Assembly (NCBI GenBank): GCA_016294105.1
Contig: JAEDCN010000051.1
Span: 1 to 5,871, forward strand
DNA length: 5,871 nucleotides
Source: Treponema sp.
GTDB taxonomy: Bacteria; Spirochaetota; Spirochaetia; Treponematales; Treponemataceae
Reading direction: 5' to 3'
Positions within the stretch are counted from its first letter, which is position 1. Every line of letters begins with the position of its first letter. Below are positions 1 through 3,904 of this stretch, piece after piece. Made by a program: the position numbers and the translations under genes. Below the pieces are notes generated by a model, which was given only the letters and a program-made list of their open reading frames with translations, was not told where the DNA came from and did no database searches.

Positions 1-55
1 CTCCTTTCGCATTCATTTTTTTAATCGCACAAGGCACATATATGTGCCACAAACA
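1..55. repeat. Terminal direct repeat marking a circular molecule
   Basis: Bases 1-55 are identical to 5817-5871. The repeat has no element structure of its own. It runs from the ribosome binding site of the ssDNA-binding protein gene into the promoter region and is most simply explained as the overlap left when a circular genome is assembled and opened. Fifty-five is a common assembler k-mer length, which supports an assembly overlap rather than a biological terminal repeat. Removing one copy gives a circle of about 5,816 bp and joins the operator region to the first minus-strand operon. Confidence 0.93.
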
Positions 56-97
56 TAATGACACAAATCTGTGCCATTGTCAACACAAATCTGTGCC
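33..97. promoter_or_regulatory. Three 16-bp operator-like inverted repeats
   Basis: Three related sites are visible: 33-48 (GGCACATATATGTGCC, a perfect palindrome), 60-75 (GACACAAATCTGTGCC) and 82-97 (AACACAAATCTGTGCC). They fit RRCACANATNTGTGCC, with centres 27 and 22 bp apart. They lie between the divergent XRE regulator gene and the first minus-strand operon. The middle site fills the spacer of the minus-strand promoter, the left site falls at its predicted start point and the right site covers its -35 box. This is the arrangement expected of a repressor-operator switch. The binding protein is inferred to be the adjacent XRE-family protein. The left site also appears at the right end of the window (5849-5864) because of the terminal overlap. 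Confidence 0.8.
55..83 (-). promoter_or_regulatory. Promoter of the first (replication/coat) operon
   Basis: On the minus strand there is a perfect -35 TTGACA (83-78), a 17-bp spacer and a -10-like CATTAT (60-55, four of six matches to TATAAT). Transcription would start near base 48 and read across the circle junction into the ssDNA-binding protein gene. The whole spacer is operator sequence, so a bound regulator would block RNA polymerase directly. No equally good plus-strand promoter for the regulator was found: TTGTCA at 77-82 has only poor -10 candidates near 100-112. Confidence 0.7.
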
Positions 98-127
98 TTT
101 TGATAGGATTATCAAGAGGTGAGTACA

Positions 128-355
128 TTGCAAACACACGAAATTATTCGAGGCCTGCGAGAAGATTTTGATATGACACAACAAGAGATGGCTGACCTTT
201 TGAAAATCGGAAGAACAATGTATAGAAGATATGAAACAGGGGAAACAGAAATACCAATACGGCATTTGAAAACTATCTGCCTTTTTTTCAGAGTATCCTC
301 TGATTATCTCCTGGGGTTACCAGATGGTTTAAGACGAAGAAAAGGAAACAGATAG
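128..355 (+). CDS. XRE-family (Cro/CI-like) helix-turn-helix transcriptional regulator
   Basis: This is a 75-residue DNA-binding protein and the only confident gene on the plus strand. The helix-turn-helix spans residues 17-39, with TQQEMADLL as the first helix followed by the usual recognition-helix ending YRRYETGE. The downstream helices (IRHLKTICLFFRVSSDYLLGL) match the standard five-helix XRE fold, and the tail is basic (LRRRKGNR). It is essentially just the DNA-binding domain, typical of small phage and plasmid repressors. TTG at 128 is chosen as the start because GAGGTGA at 116-122 is a strong ribosome binding site 5 nt upstream; a GTG at 119 lies inside that site and would add three residues. 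The gene diverges from the main operon across three 16-bp operators. It is inferred to repress that operon and perhaps itself; an activating role cannot be excluded. Confidence 0.88.
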   Translation: MQTHEIIRGLREDFDMTQQEMADLLKIGRTMYRRYETGETEIPIRHLKTICLFFRVSSDYLLGLPDGLRRRKGNR

Positions 356-614
356 AACGGAAGGTTAGGCCGGGGGCCAACTAGACAAGGGCGCGAATAT
401 AGGGAATACATTGAATCACGCTATACCACGCGACCAGCCGACAAAAAAGGAAAAGGCTTTTGGGGCAGCTGCATCCAATTGGGTGGGAGAGTTCGCAGAG
501 AGAAAGTTATACCCCTAACCAGGCTTAAACCGTCTGCTTACAGCTTCGCTATTGTTGAATAACAGAACAGCATATAACAGTACATTGCAAAAAGAATGCC
601 AGGATAAAACCCTC
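356..614. other. Intergenic region without a recognised gene
   Basis: No credible gene lies between the regulator stop and the terminator of the leftward operon. A short hairpin (364-381: GTT, bulged A, GGCC, GGG loop, GGCC, AAC) follows the regulator but has no T tract. GGTTAGG at 363-369 is complementary to CCTAACC at 514-520, 144 bp away. Small palindromes occur at 465-472 (GCAGCTGC) and 475-482 (CCAATTGG). GGCTTTTGGG at 455-464 and CGACCAGCC at 431-439 both recur near the replication origin at 5314-5330. Filamentous phages usually keep the minus-strand origin and packaging signal in such a gap, so this is where those functions would be expected. No specific element can be assigned. Confidence 0.5.
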
Positions 615-667
615 AAAAAACGATGGCAGCAGCGTAGATCTACAGAGGATCTGAGCTGCTGCCATTG
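615..667 (-). terminator. Intrinsic terminator after the pIII-like operon
   Basis: On the minus strand an 11-bp perfect stem (arms 623-633 and 655-665, ATGGCAGCAGC/GCTGCTGCCAT) extends to 621/667 through one wobble pair. It is capped by an inner 5-bp stem (636-640 with 648-652, loop TACAGAG). The outer stem is followed directly by a run of six T (620-615). It begins 27 nt after the stop of the 40-aa membrane protein gene. The long, two-part hairpin lies in the intergenic region, so it could also act as a structural element of the virion strand, such as the packaging signal; that second role is speculation. Confidence 0.8.
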
Positions 668-693
668 ATCTATTTTGTGAAAACTAAACAAAA

Positions 694-816
694 TCAACAA
701 AAAGGCCGGAGTATAAAAAGGACATACCAAAGGCCCGCAATCAGAACCGCACCAGCGAGGATCACCAGGGCGTCAACAAAGACACGAGTGAGCCAGGACA
801 AAACCTTGCGCCACAT
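694..816 (-). CDS. 40-aa hydrophobic membrane protein, putative minor virion protein
   Basis: This short gene begins MWRKVLSWLTRVF and ends LRPFC. A basic amphipathic N-terminus (R3, K4, R11) is followed by one membrane span at about residues 13-36 (VDALVILAGAVLIAGLWYV). The ATG at 816 starts 2 nt after the stop of the pIII-like gene (819-821), and an AGGGGGT ribosome binding site lies inside the end of that gene, so the two are probably translationally coupled. The operon ends at the terminator just downstream. In Ff phages the gene after pIII encodes the minor coat protein pVI. This protein is far shorter than pVI and no sequence similarity can be claimed, so a tip protein of the pVI/pVII/pIX kind is only an inference. 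The start, ribosome binding site and spacing support a real gene. Confidence 0.68.
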   Translation of the reverse strand: MWRKVLSWLTRVFVDALVILAGAVLIAGLWYVLFILRPFC

Positions 817-818
817 AT

Positions 819-2249
819 TTACCCCCTAATGATATTCCTGGTCAACAGAATCAGGCCAATGCAAAAAGCAAGTAGCTCCATTGTGCGCATTATCTGGGCC
901 ACACTGTCAAAGACAGATAGATCTATTTCTATTTCATAGTCCGCGATACGTGGCACATAGAAACGCCAGCGTATTACAGGGGCCTCAGGCTCTGCATTCA
1001 GGACACCCAGGAATTCAATCAGGTCGAAGGGGACGCAGAAGGGGAATACACCTTTCCAATTTGCATTGTGTGGCTTCCCTAAATCTTCCGTGCTCCCCGG
1101 AGGCGTTGTAGGGCTGGACGGATCTTCAGACGGTTCAGGAGTTTCAGACGGTTCAGGAGTTTCAGACGGCTCAGGAGTTTCAGACGGCTCAGGAGTTTCA
1201 GACGGTTCAGGAGTTGGATCGGGATTGGGATCCGTCTGGGATTGGCCAAGAGCTTTCTTCAGCTCCTCAATCATCTCTTCCGGGCTAAGCAAACTTGCCT
1301 CGGAGCCTTTCAGGTTTTTGATAATTGCAAGCAGCATAGCCAATGAAAGAACATTTATGGCAGCCTGATCGGGGTCCTTCGTGGGTTCATCCGGGGATGG
1401 AGGATCGGTTGGAGCCAGACTATTATTCGGTGCAAACGCAAGATCCTTAACCTGCTGCTGCAATAATTTCTGTTCAGCCTTTACTTTCCATGGGATAAGG
1501 CCTTCGATACCAAGGGGATCAATGCGTGCAGTAGCAGAATCTATATCCGATCCCCAAAAAATATCATACTGATAAATACGTCCAGAATTAATACTTTTTG
1601 TAAAAACACGTGCGCAGAGTTGTCCAGAAAGAACAAATACCGTAAACCCATAAAAATCTGAATCATATGACCATCCGTAAGAACCTAGACAAGAGCCGTT
1701 TTCATCGAGGACACGAAACCAATCATCGGTAGTAATCTCAAATGAATAAGTATGTCCACGAGCAGAAACAGAATAAGCGGAAACGTCACCATCGTAACGA
1801 ATTAAGTCACTGTAAGATGGAGTTTTCGAAAATTGAGGAACTGTAAGGGGTACATTTACAGGCAAAGCACCACACAAATAACCAGTATCAGAAGAGGAAG
1901 GAGCTCTAAAGGTATTATTTAAATCTGGGAGAACAGATGTAAAAGCATCCTTTACACCTTGGACAAGTTGTAAAGAACCATTGACCAGATAATTAGCAGC
2001 AACATCACTACAGGCCTTGAGCCCTGCCGCAGAGGAAGAAAGAAAATTAGAAACTGCTGAGTAAGCCCCCTGATTGGTCATAAAGGTAATACCGGCCCAA
2101 GAAGCAAATAGAAGACCTACAGCAATTGTTGCATCGTCGATACCAACAACAGCTTCCGCTGGTTGAACCAGGGCAGGGAACAGGCACATGCAAAGGGTGA
2201 CCAATGCCAGAAACAGGGAAAGACCACGCCGTGAAAAACGAGAAAACAT
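819..2249 (-). CDS. pIII-like adsorption/minor coat protein, secreted and C-terminally anchored
   Basis: This 476-aa protein has the architecture of a filamentous-phage adsorption protein. An N-terminal signal peptide (RFSRRG, then a hydrophobic core at residues 10-28) has a likely AEA cleavage site near residue 33. Residues 34-275 form an extracellular module without a recognised motif, the probable receptor-binding part. A proline/acid-rich stretch (276-294) precedes a hydrophobic segment (296-312). A linker at 338-390 contains five TPEPSE repeats. The C-terminal domain (about 396-476, containing FPFCVPFDLIEF) ends in a membrane anchor at about 452-470 and a short basic tail. The start is supported by GAGGTGA at 2262-2256, 6 nt before the ATG. 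The gene has its own promoter at 2428-2456. The 5' half looks more A/T-rich than the 3' half, suggesting an exchangeable N-terminal module. The pIII role is inferred from architecture, size and gene order; the receptor cannot be predicted. Confidence 0.82.
   Translation of the reverse strand: MFSRFSRRGLSLFLALVTLCMCLFPALVQPAEAVVGIDDATIAVGLLFASWAGITFMTNQGAYSAVSNFLSSSAAGLKACSDVAANYLVNGSLQLVQGVKDAFTSVLPDLNNTFRAPSSSDTGYLCGALPVNVPLTVPQFSKTPSYSDLIRYDGDVSAYSVSARGHTYSFEITTDDWFRVLDENGSCLGSYGWSYDSDFYGFTVFVLSGQLCARVFTKSINSGRIYQYDIFWGSDIDSATARIDPLGIEGLIPWKVKAEQKLLQQQVKDLAFAPNNSLAPTDPPSPDEPTKDPDQAAINVLSLAMLLAIIKNLKGSEASLLSPEEMIEELKKALGQSQTDPNPDPTPEPSETPEPSETPEPSETPEPSETPEPSEDPSSPTTPPGSTEDLGKPHNANWKGVFPFCVPFDLIEFLGVLNAEPEAPVIRWRFYVPRIADYEIEIDLSVFDSVAQIMRTMELLAFCIGLILLTRNIIRG
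1125..1214. repeat. Five tandem 18-bp repeats encoding TPEPSE in the pIII-like linker
   Basis: Five consecutive units (1125-1142, 1143-1160, 1161-1178, 1179-1196, 1197-1214) share the plus-strand sequence TTCAGACGGTTCAGGAGT. Units 3 and 4 differ only by a T-to-C change in GGTTC. The minus-strand translation is TPEPSE repeated, giving a stiff, acidic, proline-rich spacer between the distal module and the anchor domain. It is the counterpart of the glycine-rich linkers in Ff pIII. The near identity of the units suggests recent expansion by slippage or unequal recombination, so copy number may vary within a population. Confidence 0.95.
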
Positions 2250-2255
2250 AACTTT

Positions 2256-2414
2256 TCACCTCAAAATGAAGGATAAGCAAAAGGTTATAAGAACAAGAAT
2301 AAAGACAAACAAAAGAATGAATTCAAAATACGAGAAGGAGTTATGAAAATACCCAAATAAAAAAGTAAAACAAAGGAATGGAAGAACCAAAAAGAGCCAA
2401 CGCAACAAAAGCAT
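2256..2414 (-). CDS. Possible 52-aa very hydrophobic small protein (weak)
   Basis: An open frame beginning MLLLRWLFLVLPFL encodes two potential membrane spans and stops within the ribosome binding site of the pIII-like gene. In favour of a real gene are the position between the ATPase and pIII-like genes and tight coupling to the latter. Against it, no good ribosome binding site precedes the ATG, the predicted transcription start of the local promoter lies only about 7 nt upstream, and the strand is T-rich throughout, which by itself yields F/L-rich translations. It may simply be the leader of the pIII-like transcript. Confidence 0.28.
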   Translation of the reverse strand: MLLLRWLFLVLPFLCFTFLFGYFHNSFSYFEFILLFVFILVLITFCLSFILR

Positions 2415-2427
2415 AGAATTTGACCAA

Positions 2428-2456
2428 CTTATAACCACAAGAATCAAGATTGACAA
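2428..2456 (-). promoter_or_regulatory. Promoter for the pIII-like gene
   Basis: On the minus strand, TTGTCA (2456-2451) and TATAAG (2433-2428) are separated by exactly 17 bp; each box has one mismatch to the sigma-A consensus. Transcription would start near 2421, giving a leader of about 170 nt before the pIII-like start at 2249. It sits in an A/T-rich gap after the ATPase gene and lets the adsorption protein be expressed separately from the coat and assembly genes. Confidence 0.7.
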
Positions 2457-2478
2457 AACACGAAAAAAAGGCTATCTT
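2450..2478 (+). promoter_or_regulatory. Divergent plus-strand promoter overlapping the pIII promoter
   Basis: A perfect TTGACA (2450-2455) is followed after 17 bp by TATCTT (2473-2478, four of six matches to TATAAT). Its -35 box overlaps that of the minus-strand promoter (2451-2456), so the two face away from each other and polymerase binding should be mutually exclusive. Transcription would start near 2485, toward the 3' end of the ATPase gene. Confidence 0.5.
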
Positions 2479-2484
2479 TGAAAA

Positions 2485-2579
2485 AAGAACAATCTAGGAA
2501 AGGATAAAATGGAACTGCTAGGGGAGCCGGGTGGACCAAAGAACGAACGCAACAAAATAATTCCTTTGTTGCATTTTTT
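2485..2579 (+). ncRNA. Possible short plus-strand RNA (about 95 nt)
   Basis: The plus-strand promoter predicts a start near 2485 and an intrinsic terminator ends at 2579, which would define an RNA of about 95 nt. It holds AGGAAAGGA about 5 nt before an ATG at 2509, so it could also be translated: that frame stays open to 2784, antisense to the ATPase gene, but would need readthrough of the terminator. Within the terminated RNA only about 23 codons are available, with no stop. The alternatives are a regulatory RNA, a fortuitous transcript, or no transcript. Nothing here identifies a target. Confidence 0.3.
2549..2579 (+). terminator. Intrinsic terminator at the 3' end of the ATPase gene
   Basis: GCAACAAA (2549-2556) pairs with TTTGTTGC (2565-2572) around an 8-nt loop. 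On the plus strand this is followed by ATTTTTT (2573-2579), a good U tract. Read on the minus strand it begins just after the ATPase stop (2578-2580), but the tail there (GTTCGTTCTTTGG) is a poor U tract. It therefore looks more efficient on plus transcripts and only partial for the ATPase operon. Confidence 0.55.
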
Positions 2580-3195
2580 AATTATCCTCGAAATGCTTGT
2601 ACGTATCATAAAGAGAATAGTATTTCCGGTTGGCTTTGAAAAACTCAGAGCCAACCCTTTCTTTCATAGGATACCAGACCTTGACAGCTACGAAGAGCTT
2701 CCCACCGGAACAAAGAGAAAAGAGTTGCCCCCAAAAGCCGAAGTTGCTGACTTTACGGTGAATCTGCTCGTACTCAATAAGTGACCGAATTTGACGGTCT
2801 ATCATCCGATCAAACTGCGCAATAAGAATCACATCGTAACCATACTTTCGGTGTTGAGTAAAGAAGGAGAGCCATTCCTTACGGCCCTTGGCATCCCATT
2901 CCCGGGCGTTAAACATCAGCTGACACTCGTCAATCACCAGCAGCAAACGGCCCTCACGGAACGGATGAGATGAGAAGTAGTGCCGAGAGAAGGTAATAAG
3001 CATCGAAGGCGTTAATTTGTCATTGGACACGTGAATGAACGTGCCCAATTTTCTTTTCCCAAAAACTTTTATCCTATCAACCGCAAAATCAAAATTGCAG
3101 ACAGCAGGCCACCCCTTACAGAGCTGAAGATAAAGGACCTGAGCTGTATGCAGGCTTTTCCCAGAACCTGGTGTACCGGAGTAAAGGTAAATCAT
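2578..3195 (-). CDS. zot: Zot/pI-like filamentous phage assembly ATPase, cytoplasmic domain only
   Basis: This is a 205-aa P-loop ATPase of the Zot/gene I family (PF05707), which powers assembly and extrusion of filamentous virions at the cytoplasmic membrane. Walker A is GTPGSGKS at residues 7-14, Walker B is LLLVIDE at 84-90 followed by CQ, and the family motif FFTQHRKYGYDVILIAQ covers 111-127. The protein ends soon after LYDTYKHF. Ff pI is about 350 aa, with a membrane span and a periplasmic domain that contacts the pIV secretin. No clear membrane segment or periplasmic part is present here, and no secretin gene exists in the genome, which fits a host without an outer membrane. The ATG at 3195 is preferred because it overlaps the previous stop as ATGA (3192-3195). 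A GTG at 3216 would add seven residues before the compact MIYLYSGTPG start typical of the family. Confidence 0.93.
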   Translation of the reverse strand: MIYLYSGTPGSGKSLHTAQVLYLQLCKGWPAVCNFDFAVDRIKVFGKRKLGTFIHVSNDKLTPSMLITFSRHYFSSHPFREGRLLLVIDECQLMFNAREWDAKGRKEWLSFFTQHRKYGYDVILIAQFDRMIDRQIRSLIEYEQIHRKVSNFGFWGQLFSLCSGGKLFVAVKVWYPMKERVGSEFFKANRKYYSLYDTYKHFEDN

Positions 3196-3425
3196 GAGCC
3201 GCCACCAACCAGACACGATAAGTGTCCAATCTGTTTGATTAAAAACTGTACGGCATAGAAGCCAACAATAGCAGCAAGCCAGGCCGCACCGATTTGAAGG
3301 CAGCGTCCCACAGGAATGAACCAGTTTAGATACCCGAGATACGGAATCCCGGCGAAGCTGTCTAAGAATCCCCGGAATGGGTCCCCAGGCAGCAACGAAA
3401 TAAGAATATTAAATAATCTATCCAT
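3192..3425 (-). CDS. 77-aa membrane protein, pVI-like minor coat candidate
   Basis: This small protein begins MDRLFNILISLLPGDPF. It has a central YLGYLNWFIPVG motif (residues 30-40) and a clear membrane span at about 44-62 (IGAAWLAAIVGFYAVQFLI), followed by a short tail. The start at 3425 has a strong ribosome binding site (GGAGG, 6 nt spacing). Upstream in-frame starts as far as 3527 would translate through a large hairpin and are unlikely. The stop overlaps the ATPase start as ATGA, so the two are coupled. The NWFIP-type motif followed by a membrane helix is, to my recollection, recurrent in small proteins next to Zot-like genes in Gram-positive inovirus-like elements. In Ff phages pVI is encoded just before pI. 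A pVI-like tip role is therefore reasonable but not demonstrated. Confidence 0.75.
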   Translation of the reverse strand: MDRLFNILISLLPGDPFRGFLDSFAGIPYLGYLNWFIPVGRCLQIGAAWLAAIVGFYAVQFLIKQIGHLSCLVGGGS

Positions 3426-3470
3426 AAGATCCCTCCATATAATCGCAGGGGCACAAATTCCTTTTTGATG

Positions 3471-3521
3471 CTTGCGTATGTGACGGATGGGGCCCCATAC
3501 CCCACCCATCACATACGCAAG
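3471..3521. promoter_or_regulatory. 51-nt imperfect hairpin between the coat and assembly genes
   Basis: Perfect 13-base arms (3471-3483 CTTGCGTATGTGA and 3509-3521 TCACATACGCAAG) continue inward, after single mismatches, through GG/CC and TGGGG/CCCCA pairs to a 7-nt loop (3493-3499). It is the longest hairpin in the genome. Neither strand has a T tract beside it, so it is not an ordinary terminator. It lies 5 nt downstream of the coat gene terminator on the minus strand and about 45 nt before the 77-aa gene. Possible roles are an mRNA stabiliser or attenuator for the downstream genes, or a structured packaging signal on the virion strand. Confidence 0.7.
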
Positions 3522-3525
3522 GCGC

Positions 3526-3550
3526 AAAAAAGGGGGGCAGCGCCCCCCTT
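3526..3550 (-). terminator. Strong intrinsic terminator after the major coat gene
   Basis: On the minus strand a perfect 9-bp stem (arms 3550-3542 and 3538-3530, AAGGGGGGC/GCCCCCCTT) closes a 3-nt loop and runs into TTTTTT (3531-3526). It starts 18 nt after the coat protein stop. Placing a strong terminator directly after the major coat gene, ahead of the low-abundance assembly genes, matches the expression logic of Ff phages, where gene VIII is also followed by a terminator. Downstream genes would then rely on partial readthrough, since no clear promoter is seen between here and 3425. Confidence 0.93.
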
Positions 3551-3568
3551 GATTACGCAGTGGTAATC

Positions 3569-3754
3569 TTACTTGCTGGTGACCTTCTTGAAAATCTTGA
3601 TACCGATGGTCACAACAACAATAGCGCCCATGATCGGCAGGGCAATGGGCAGCACCGCAGAAATAGCACTCATGCAGTCAGATGCAATGCTAGTAAATGC
3701 GGTGGTGAGGGCACCAGTAACACCAGAGCCGGCTTCCACAGCAACAGCTTCCAT
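3569..3754 (-). CDS. Major coat protein (pVIII-like)
   Basis: This 61-aa protein has the three-part design of inovirus major coat proteins. An acidic N-terminal part (MEAVAVEAG) leads into an Ala/Thr/Ser-rich amphipathic stretch, then a hydrophobic span (about residues 33-54, VLPIALPIMGAIVVVTIGIKI) and a basic C-terminus that would contact DNA. The end, VVVTIGIKIFKKVTSK, closely resembles the end of Ff pVIII (TIGIKLFKKFTSKAS, from memory). No cleavable signal peptide is visible, so the mature form may start at residue 1 and insert YidC-style, as described for the Pf3 coat protein. The start has a strong GGAGG site with 6 nt spacing. The gene is last in the first operon, just before a strong terminator. 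Thousands of copies would form the virion tube. Confidence 0.9.
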   Translation of the reverse strand: MEAVAVEAGSGVTGALTTAFTSIASDCMSAISAVLPIALPIMGAIVVVTIGIKIFKKVTSK

Positions 3755-3769
3755 AAGAAACCTCCTTCC

Positions 3770-3904
3770 TCATTTCTTAAATAGCCCAAGGGCGAAATTT
3801 ATCGTCACGCCCAGAATAAAGGGGATGGCAGCCAGGACGATACCAGCGCCGAAGCCCTCCACCCAGAGCGAGAAGATACCAGCTAAATCAAAATCTACAG
3901 TCAT
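3770..3904 (-). CDS. 44-aa hydrophobic protein, pVII/pIX-like minor coat candidate
   Basis: This short gene begins MTVDFDLAGIFSLWVEGFG and ends LGLFKK. It has an acidic N-terminus, one membrane span (about residues 19-42, rich in G, A, I and L) and a Lys-Lys C-terminus, the same polarity as the coat protein. The ATG at 3902-3904 overlaps the stop of the 125-aa gene as ATGA (3901-3904), and the stop at 3770 lies 15 nt before the coat protein start. In Ff phages two tiny proteins, pVII and pIX (about 33 aa each), lie immediately before gene VIII and form the virion tip that emerges first. Size, topology and position match that role; sequence homology was not testable. The weak ribosome binding site (AGGGTG) suggests expression by translational coupling. 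Confidence 0.8.
   Translation of the reverse strand: MTVDFDLAGIFSLWVEGFGAGIVLAAIPFILGVTINFALGLFKK

Noticed and set aside
33..48. XerCD dif-like site, because of the A/T-centred palindrome
   Set aside because: It lacks the two conserved 11-bp arms of dif and clearly belongs to a family of three operator repeats.
1..55. Terminal repeats as a biological feature such as phage terminal redundancy or attachment sites
   Set aside because: The repeat begins and ends arbitrarily inside a regulatory region, and its length equals a common assembly overlap.
119..127. GTG start for the regulator at 119
   Set aside because: The GTG lies within the GAGGTGA ribosome binding site, and the TTG at 128 has ideal spacing from it.
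515..730. Minus-strand 71-aa frame
   Set aside because: It starts inside the 40-aa membrane protein gene in another frame and runs through the operon terminator hairpin, with no good ribosome binding site.
1125..1214. CRISPR-like array
   Set aside because: The units are contiguous 18-bp repeats without spacers and lie in frame inside a coding region.
1066..1368. Plus-strand 100-aa frame with GVSDGS repeats
   Set aside because: The repeats are the reverse-strand reading of the TPEPSE array in the pIII-like gene. No promoter or ribosome binding site supports it.
2509..2784. Plus-strand 91-aa frame with a fair ribosome binding site, antisense to the end of the ATPase gene
   Set aside because: It overlaps a well-supported gene, contains an intrinsic terminator after 13-23 codons and has no recognisable domain. 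The promoter in front of it is reported instead as a possible short RNA.
3426..3527. Longer N-terminus for the 77-aa protein
   Set aside because: It would translate the 51-nt hairpin, while ATG 3425 has a strong GGAGG site 6 nt upstream.
3530..3550. Second Rep nick site, because of the GGGGGG/CCCCCC stem
   Set aside because: It lacks the CTAACA loop and has a T tract directly after the coat gene, so it is a terminator.
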